Assembly: GCA_002452265.1 (NCBI GenBank)
Contig: DKEW01000034.1
Span: 50,211-79,949 of the forward strand
DNA: 29,739 nucleotides
Source of the DNA: Pelobacter sp. UBA6812
GTDB lineage: Bacteria; Desulfobacterota; Desulfuromonadia; Desulfuromonadales; Syntrophotaleaceae
Reading direction: 5' to 3'
Positions 24,878 to 29,739 of the stretch are shown here, piece after piece (the first letter of the stretch is position 1; every line of letters begins with the position of its first letter). The notes beneath the pieces are model-generated. The model saw only the letters and a list, made by a program, of their open reading frames with translations. It made no database searches and was not told the origin of the DNA. The position numbers and the translations under genes are program-made.

Positions 24878-25929
24878 AGCTTGAAGTATCACTGGAGAAG
24901 CAGTTGGGGAACTTCAAGTTTGCCACCGAATTTGCAGTGGATTGCCCCCGCGTCGGCGTGTTTGGTCCCTCAGGCAGCGGCAAGTCCACCCTGATGCACA
25001 TGCTTGCAGGTCTGCTCAAGCCTGATCGCGGCTTTATAAGACTCGACGACCAAACCCTGTACGATGGTGCATCTAACATCCACTACGCATCGGAAAAGCG
25101 TCGGATCGGAGTGGTGTTTCAGCATGCCCACCTGTTTCCCCATATGGGTGTACGGCGTAACCTTTTCTACGGATACAAGCGTATTCCAAAAGTGGATCGA
25201 AAGATCGATCCCGATGCCCTCATAGAGGTGCTGAACCTGAGTTCCCTTCTTAGTCGTGGCGTGGACAGTCTTTCCGGTGGGGAACGGCAGCGGGTTGCAC
25301 TCGGGCGTGCTGTGCTTTCCTGCCCCCGGCTGATTTTGATGGATGAGCCACTCAATGGTCTGGATGAAGAACTTAAATATCAGATCATTCCCTATCTGGA
25401 AAAGGTTTTCGCAGAATTCGATATTCCTTTGTTGTTTATCAGCCATTCCCTTAACGAAATGCAGTTGATGACCGACCAGGTACTCGAGTTGGCGGATGGC
25501 AGGATTTGTGGGCAAACTTCGGCGACCGACCTGGCATTACGTCGGATGGGAACCAGTCAGGCGGGTTATGTCAATCTCCTGGAAATGCGGGATCCCCGTC
25601 CTCTTGCCGATCTGTTCATCTATCGTTGGGGAGACCAGGATCTCATCCTGACCGTCGGGGGTGAGGAGGCAAGAGGCATGTTTGAACTGTCCTCCAAGGA
25701 AATAACCCTGTTCAAGCGACATCCGGAGGCTACCAGCGCTCGCAACCTGCTCCATTGCCGAGTCACAAAGATTTTCGATGCTGGCAATCGTGCCGGGGTG
25801 GAGCTTGATTGCAATGGTCAGAAGCTGGTCTCGCAGGTAGTCGGTGAAGCTGTTCGCGATCTTGATTTGCAACCCGGTTGCGAAATTATCGCTGTCATCA
25901 AAGCCTCGGCATTTCGAAGGCTTTATTGA
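24874..25929 (+). CDS. modC: Molybdate ABC transporter ATP-binding protein ModC
   Basis: A 351-residue cytoplasmic ATPase of the molybdate importer. Visible motifs are Walker A GPSGSGKST (31-39), the Q-loop in VVFQHAHLFPH, signature LSGGERQR near 133-140, Walker B LILMDEPLNGLDEE and the switch His in LFISHS. The C-terminal part (about 290-351) is a TOBE-type oxyanion-binding domain, which can sense cellular molybdate. It overlaps modB by four bases (ATGA). No clear terminator follows on the plus strand. Confidence 0.96.
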   Translation: MKLEVSLEKQLGNFKFATEFAVDCPRVGVFGPSGSGKSTLMHMLAGLLKPDRGFIRLDDQTLYDGASNIHYASEKRRIGVVFQHAHLFPHMGVRRNLFYGYKRIPKVDRKIDPDALIEVLNLSSLLSRGVDSLSGGERQRVALGRAVLSCPRLILMDEPLNGLDEELKYQIIPYLEKVFAEFDIPLLFISHSLNEMQLMTDQVLELADGRICGQTSATDLALRRMGTSQAGYVNLLEMRDPRPLADLFIYRWGDQDLILTVGGEEARGMFELSSKEITLFKRHPEATSARNLLHCRVTKIFDAGNRAGVELDCNGQKLVSQVVGEAVRDLDLQPGCEIIAVIKASAFRRLY

Positions 25930-26211
25930 CCTGGCTTGCACTGGGTGAATCGGCAAACTGGATGAACACCCCGCTGTTTCCATCGGTTGCTCCAGCTTAT
26001 GCGGAAGTAGCCGCGTCTTATGTATGTGGTACGGCAATTGAGTATGGGGCTGGCTAAGGCCGGGGCATGGCAAAGAGGCCATATCTTCAACGAAGCAGAA
26101 CGGTCCCCTGTTTTTTTACGCCGATATTTTGCCTGGTATCGATTCGACCATAAGGTGTGGTGTGGGGTTATCTGGTCGGTTCGGTTGTCTGGAGTGAGCC
26201 GGATAAAAAGT
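25930..26211. other. Gene-free interval after modC; nothing convincing seen
   Basis: This convergent gap between modC and the minus-strand aminotransferase holds no recognisable gene on either strand. A small hairpin, ATGGC/GCCAT, occurs near 26067-26082 without a direct T tract. The organised part of the gap is the set of hairpins at 26212-26299. Confidence 0.55.
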
Positions 26212-26231
26212 GGCCCCCCGAAGGGGGCCTG
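26202..26231 (-). terminator. Rho-independent terminator of the aminotransferase gene
   Basis: Read on the minus strand, GGCCCCC and GGGGGCC form a 7-bp GC stem (26223-26229 / 26212-26218) closed by a TTCG loop and followed by CACTTTTTATCC. It sits about 70 bases after the aminotransferase stop codon, beyond two further hairpins. Confidence 0.85.
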
Positions 26232-26250
26232 AGGAGAAAATATCAAAGTC

Positions 26251-26299
26251 GAGACTCGGCTTGAGTCTCAGGGGTTTCATCCGGGGGGTACGGATGAAA
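26251..26299 (-). repeat. Two perfect hairpins in the aminotransferase 3' untranslated region
   Basis: GAGACTC-N5-GAGTCTC (26251-26269) and TTTCATCCG-N7-CGGATGAAA (26275-26299) are perfect inverted repeats lying between the aminotransferase stop codon and its terminator. They would form adjacent stem-loops in the mRNA tail. A role in transcript stability is plausible but not shown. Confidence 0.6.
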
Positions 26300-26300
26300 G

Positions 26301-27377
26301 TTATTTGCGTACCTGGGGCAGCAGTTCTTCCAGGAGTGCGAAGTATTCTTCCATGTCCGCCATAGTCATGTCGCCCATGTGCGGGATCCGGAATGTGTCG
26401 TTTTTGATTTTACCGTAGCCGCCGTCCATGGCATAGCCGCGCTCTCCAAGCAGTTCCTTGAGCCGGGCCACATCGGTGTTGCCGTCGTTGGTAACCGCAG
26501 TTAAAGTCTGGGAACGAGCGCCTTCAACAGCGTAGAGTCCGAACCCTTGTTTAAGGGCCCAGGCCCGGGTGGCATCTGCCATTTGTGCATGACGGGCATA
26601 GCGGTTTTCCAATCCTTCGGCAAACATTTTTTGCAGCTGATGGCGCAGAGCAAAAATCTGACTGATGCAGGGGGTGCTGGGGGTATTGTTCTTCTCGTCG
26701 TTCTTTTCAAATTCTTCGAAATCGAAGTAGTAGCCGCGGTTAGGGGTAGTGCGGGCCTTATCCAGGGCTTTGCGGCTGACGGAGAAAACCGCCAGTCCCG
26801 GGGGAATGGCAAAGGCTTTTTGTACGCCGGCCAGACAGACGTCGATGCCCAGGGCGGTGACGTCGAGGGGCACGGCGGTCATGGAGGAAACGGTATCGAC
26901 GATAAAGGATACCTCCGGGTATTTTTTCATGACTGCGGCGATGTCCTCCAGGGGGGACATGACCCCGGTGGAGGTTTCGTTGTGTACGATGGTCATGGCG
27001 TCGTATTTACCGGAAGACAGAGCTTCATCGACCATTGCCGCTGTGATCGGCTGCCCCCATTCTGCGCTGAACAGGTCGGCTTCGAGGCCGCAACGCAGGG
27101 TGACTTCATACCACTTTTTGCTGAAAGCACCGTTGGCGAAGCAGGCACAACGTTTTTGTACCAGGTTGCGTACAGCACCTTCCATAACACCGAAAGCACT
27201 GGAAGTGGCAAGGAACACGGGGCCGGGCGCGTTCAAAAGTTTTTTAAGGCCGTCCGTGACTTCCTTGTGCAGCACGGCGTATTCCTTCATACGGTGGCCG
27301 ATCATGGGGGTGGCCATGGCTTCCAGTACGTCGGCACTAACTTCTACGGGTCCGGGGATATAGAGTTTTTTGCTCAT
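26301..27377 (-). CDS. Class V pyridoxal-phosphate aminotransferase (alanine/serine-glyoxylate type)
   Basis: A 358-residue cytoplasmic PLP enzyme of the alanine-glyoxylate / serine-pyruvate / phosphoserine aminotransferase family. It starts with the typical IPGPVEVSADVLEAM and GHRMKEY, has HNETSTGVMSPLEDI near 132-146, the PLP aspartate in FIVDTVSSMTAVPLD (158-172) and the Schiff-base lysine K187 in AGVQKAFAIPPG. The length is normal. AAGGAG lies ten bases before ATG 27377. Its leader carries a ZTP riboswitch with overlapping terminator, linking it to one-carbon/folate status, so synthesis of serine or glycine is the likely role. The exact substrate pair is not determinable. Confidence 0.92.
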   Translation of the reverse strand: MSKKLYIPGPVEVSADVLEAMATPMIGHRMKEYAVLHKEVTDGLKKLLNAPGPVFLATSSAFGVMEGAVRNLVQKRCACFANGAFSKKWYEVTLRCGLEADLFSAEWGQPITAAMVDEALSSGKYDAMTIVHNETSTGVMSPLEDIAAVMKKYPEVSFIVDTVSSMTAVPLDVTALGIDVCLAGVQKAFAIPPGLAVFSVSRKALDKARTTPNRGYYFDFEEFEKNDEKNNTPSTPCISQIFALRHQLQKMFAEGLENRYARHAQMADATRAWALKQGFGLYAVEGARSQTLTAVTNDGNTDVARLKELLGERGYAMDGGYGKIKNDTFRIPHMGDMTMADMEEYFALLEELLPQVRK

Positions 27378-27401
27378 GGCTTGCTTACTCCTTCAGAAAA
27401 T

Positions 27402-27508
27402 AAAAAACGCCTGGGCCTTTTTTATAAAAAGGGGCCCAGGCGTACGGCTGTTAGGTCTTTGTTTTCCCGCTCCCCGGTGGTAATCCACCTCGAGACGCCA
27501 GTTACGGG
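27402..27508 (-). promoter_or_regulatory. ZTP (pfl) riboswitch with expression-platform terminator
   Basis: On the minus strand the aminotransferase leader contains the pfl-motif core. CCCGTAACTGGCG opens P1; GGTGG-ATTA-CCACC forms P2, followed by GGGGAGCGGG (P1 3' side, 27466-27469). A linker then leads to GCCGTACGCCTGGGCC (27433-27448), the conserved P3/pseudoknot segment. CGCCTGGGCC also pairs with GGCCCAGGCG (minus-strand copy of 27408-27417) to make a terminator followed by six T (27402-27407), 25 bases before the start codon. Known mechanism: ZTP or ZMP binding stabilises the aptamer and prevents termination. Confidence 0.92.
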
Positions 27509-27549
27509 AGACCTTCAAATTGTCGGAACTCGCATCGAGTTTCAAATCA

Positions 27550-27577
27550 AGTAACATAGCTGATTCGCCAAAGTCAA
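27550..27577 (-). promoter_or_regulatory. Probable promoter of the riboswitch-aminotransferase transcript
   Basis: On the minus strand, TTGACT (27572-27577) is followed after 15-17 bp by TGTTAC/TTACTT-like -10 sequence near 27550-27556. This would start transcription about 40 bases before the riboswitch aptamer. The -10 box is weak. Confidence 0.4.
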
Positions 27578-27662
27578 GCCGGATTCTGCAAACGCGAGTA
27601 TACGTTATATTCCGAATGAAAGAGCTGTAAAGAAGCTCTTCATGGAATTTTACCGAAATCCC

Positions 27663-27690
27663 TTGACATTCAAGATCAGCTGATTATATT
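27663..27690 (+). promoter_or_regulatory. groESL promoter (housekeeping type)
   Basis: The -35 box TTGACA (27663-27668) and -10 TATATT (27685-27690) are spaced 16 bp apart, immediately upstream of the CIRCE operator. The transcript would begin just before CIRCE and have a leader of about 165 bases before groES. Confidence 0.8.
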
Positions 27691-27702
27691 TACCCTTGTT
27701 TG

Positions 27703-27729
27703 TTAGCACTCTACCAAACTGAGTGCTAA
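27703..27729 (+). promoter_or_regulatory. CIRCE operator (HrcA binding site)
   Basis: A perfect CIRCE element, TTAGCACTC-N9-GAGTGCTAA, lies at the expected transcription start of groESL. CIRCE is bound by the heat-shock repressor HrcA, whose activity depends on GroEL, giving feedback control of chaperonin levels. No mismatch is visible in either 9-base arm. Confidence 0.97.
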
Positions 27730-27863
27730 CATGGCATCAGGTTAGAGGGCTTTGGTCCGAGCAAAGAACGGACTTGAGCTTTTTTTGTTTGCATATTGAG
27801 AAGGATGTTTTCGGGGTTTTTCCCGCAATCAATTTTTATGGTAGAACGAAAGGAGAATGCACA

Positions 27864-28151
27864 ATGAACATCAGACCTTTGCGTGATCGTATCATCGTTG
27901 AACGGATTGAGGAAGAAACCACGACCGCTGGCGGTCTTATCATTCCCGACTCCGCTAAAGAGAAGCCTCAGCAGGGTATTGTCAAGGCTGCTGGCAAGGG
28001 CAAAGTGCTGGAAGACGGGACCGTGCTCCCCATGGATATCAAGGTGGGTGACCGCGTACTGTTCGGCAAATATGCCGGCAGCGAGGTGAAAATTGACGGC
28101 AAGGAATACCAGATCATGCGTGAAGACGATATTCTGGGTGTTCTTGAGTAA
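27864..28151 (+). CDS. groES: Co-chaperonin GroES
   Basis: A 95-residue GroES that caps the GroEL folding chamber. It begins MNIRPLRDRIIVERIEEE and contains the mobile loop TTAGGLIIPDSAKEKP and the C-terminal EYQIMREDDILGVLE typical of the family. ATG 27864 follows AAAGGAGA with seven bases between; the open frame runs 47 codons further upstream through the leader without protein similarity. Heads the groESL operon under the CIRCE operator. Confidence 0.97.
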   Translation: MNIRPLRDRIIVERIEEETTTAGGLIIPDSAKEKPQQGIVKAAGKGKVLEDGTVLPMDIKVGDRVLFGKYAGSEVKIDGKEYQIMREDDILGVLE

Positions 28152-28196
28152 GTCGTTATTGTTTCAGTCAAACTATCCAAAGGAGGATAAATAGAT

Positions 28197-29739
<1,543 letters not shown>

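Noticed and set aside
26020..26232. A 70-codon plus-strand open frame after modC
   Set aside because: It runs into the aminotransferase terminator hairpin, has no ribosome site and no protein-like pattern.
26547..27554. A 335-codon plus-strand open frame opposite the aminotransferase
   Set aside because: Glycine-rich shadow frame that runs through the riboswitch and terminator on the other strand; no motif.

Overview
The window looks like chromosomal DNA of an anaerobic deltaproteobacterium of the Desulfuromonadales type (Pelobacter/Syntrophotalea, Desulfuromonas or Geobacter relatives). The reasons are the anaerobe-style oxygen and NO defence genes (class I hybrid cluster protein, rubrerythrin, rubredoxin, FprA flavoprotein), moderate GC content, a ZTP (pfl) riboswitch, and a 'CCACGAAG...GGACACGAAG' nested inverted repeat of a kind I associate with these genomes. 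The assignment is inference. I see no phage, insertion sequence, CRISPR array or RNA gene apart from the riboswitch.

Layout, left to right. Positions 1-3716 form a stress-defence block: truncated hcp on the minus strand, then a PerR-type regulator, rubrerythrin, rubredoxin and an FprA-type flavodiiron protein on the plus strand. Positions 3947-7958 hold a CLC chloride transporter with two CBS domains, overlapping a UvrD/PcrA helicase. Positions 8191-14430 are a complete pgaABCD operon for poly-beta-1,6-N-acetylglucosamine synthesis, modification and export, followed by a DUF4139 secreted protein. After the nested inverted repeat (about 16058-16310) come minus-strand genes: a nucleotidyltransferase, a TerC membrane protein, a small conserved protein, a small lipoprotein, a spermidine-synthase-like protein, a zinc-ribbon/TM2/pilin-like fusion and a GNAT/deacetylase fusion. 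Positions 23447-25929 are modABC (molybdate import), behind a promoter overlapped by a perfect palindrome. A class V aminotransferase (minus strand) has a ZTP riboswitch with an overlapping terminator in its leader. The window ends in groES and a truncated groEL behind a perfect CIRCE operator.

How the genes work together. PerR senses peroxide, rubrerythrin and rubredoxin reduce peroxide, FprA reduces O2 or NO with electrons from rubredoxin, and Hcp deals with NO-related species. PgaA-D export an adhesive biofilm polymer. ModA-C supply molybdate or tungstate for oxidoreductases. The riboswitch ties an aminotransferase that probably makes serine or glycine to the ZTP/ZMP signal of one-carbon folate shortage. 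The most interesting items are this riboswitch-aminotransferase pairing, the acetyltransferase-deacetylase fusion, the TM2-pilin-like fusion, the unusual ion-pathway residues of the CLC protein, and the nested inverted repeat.
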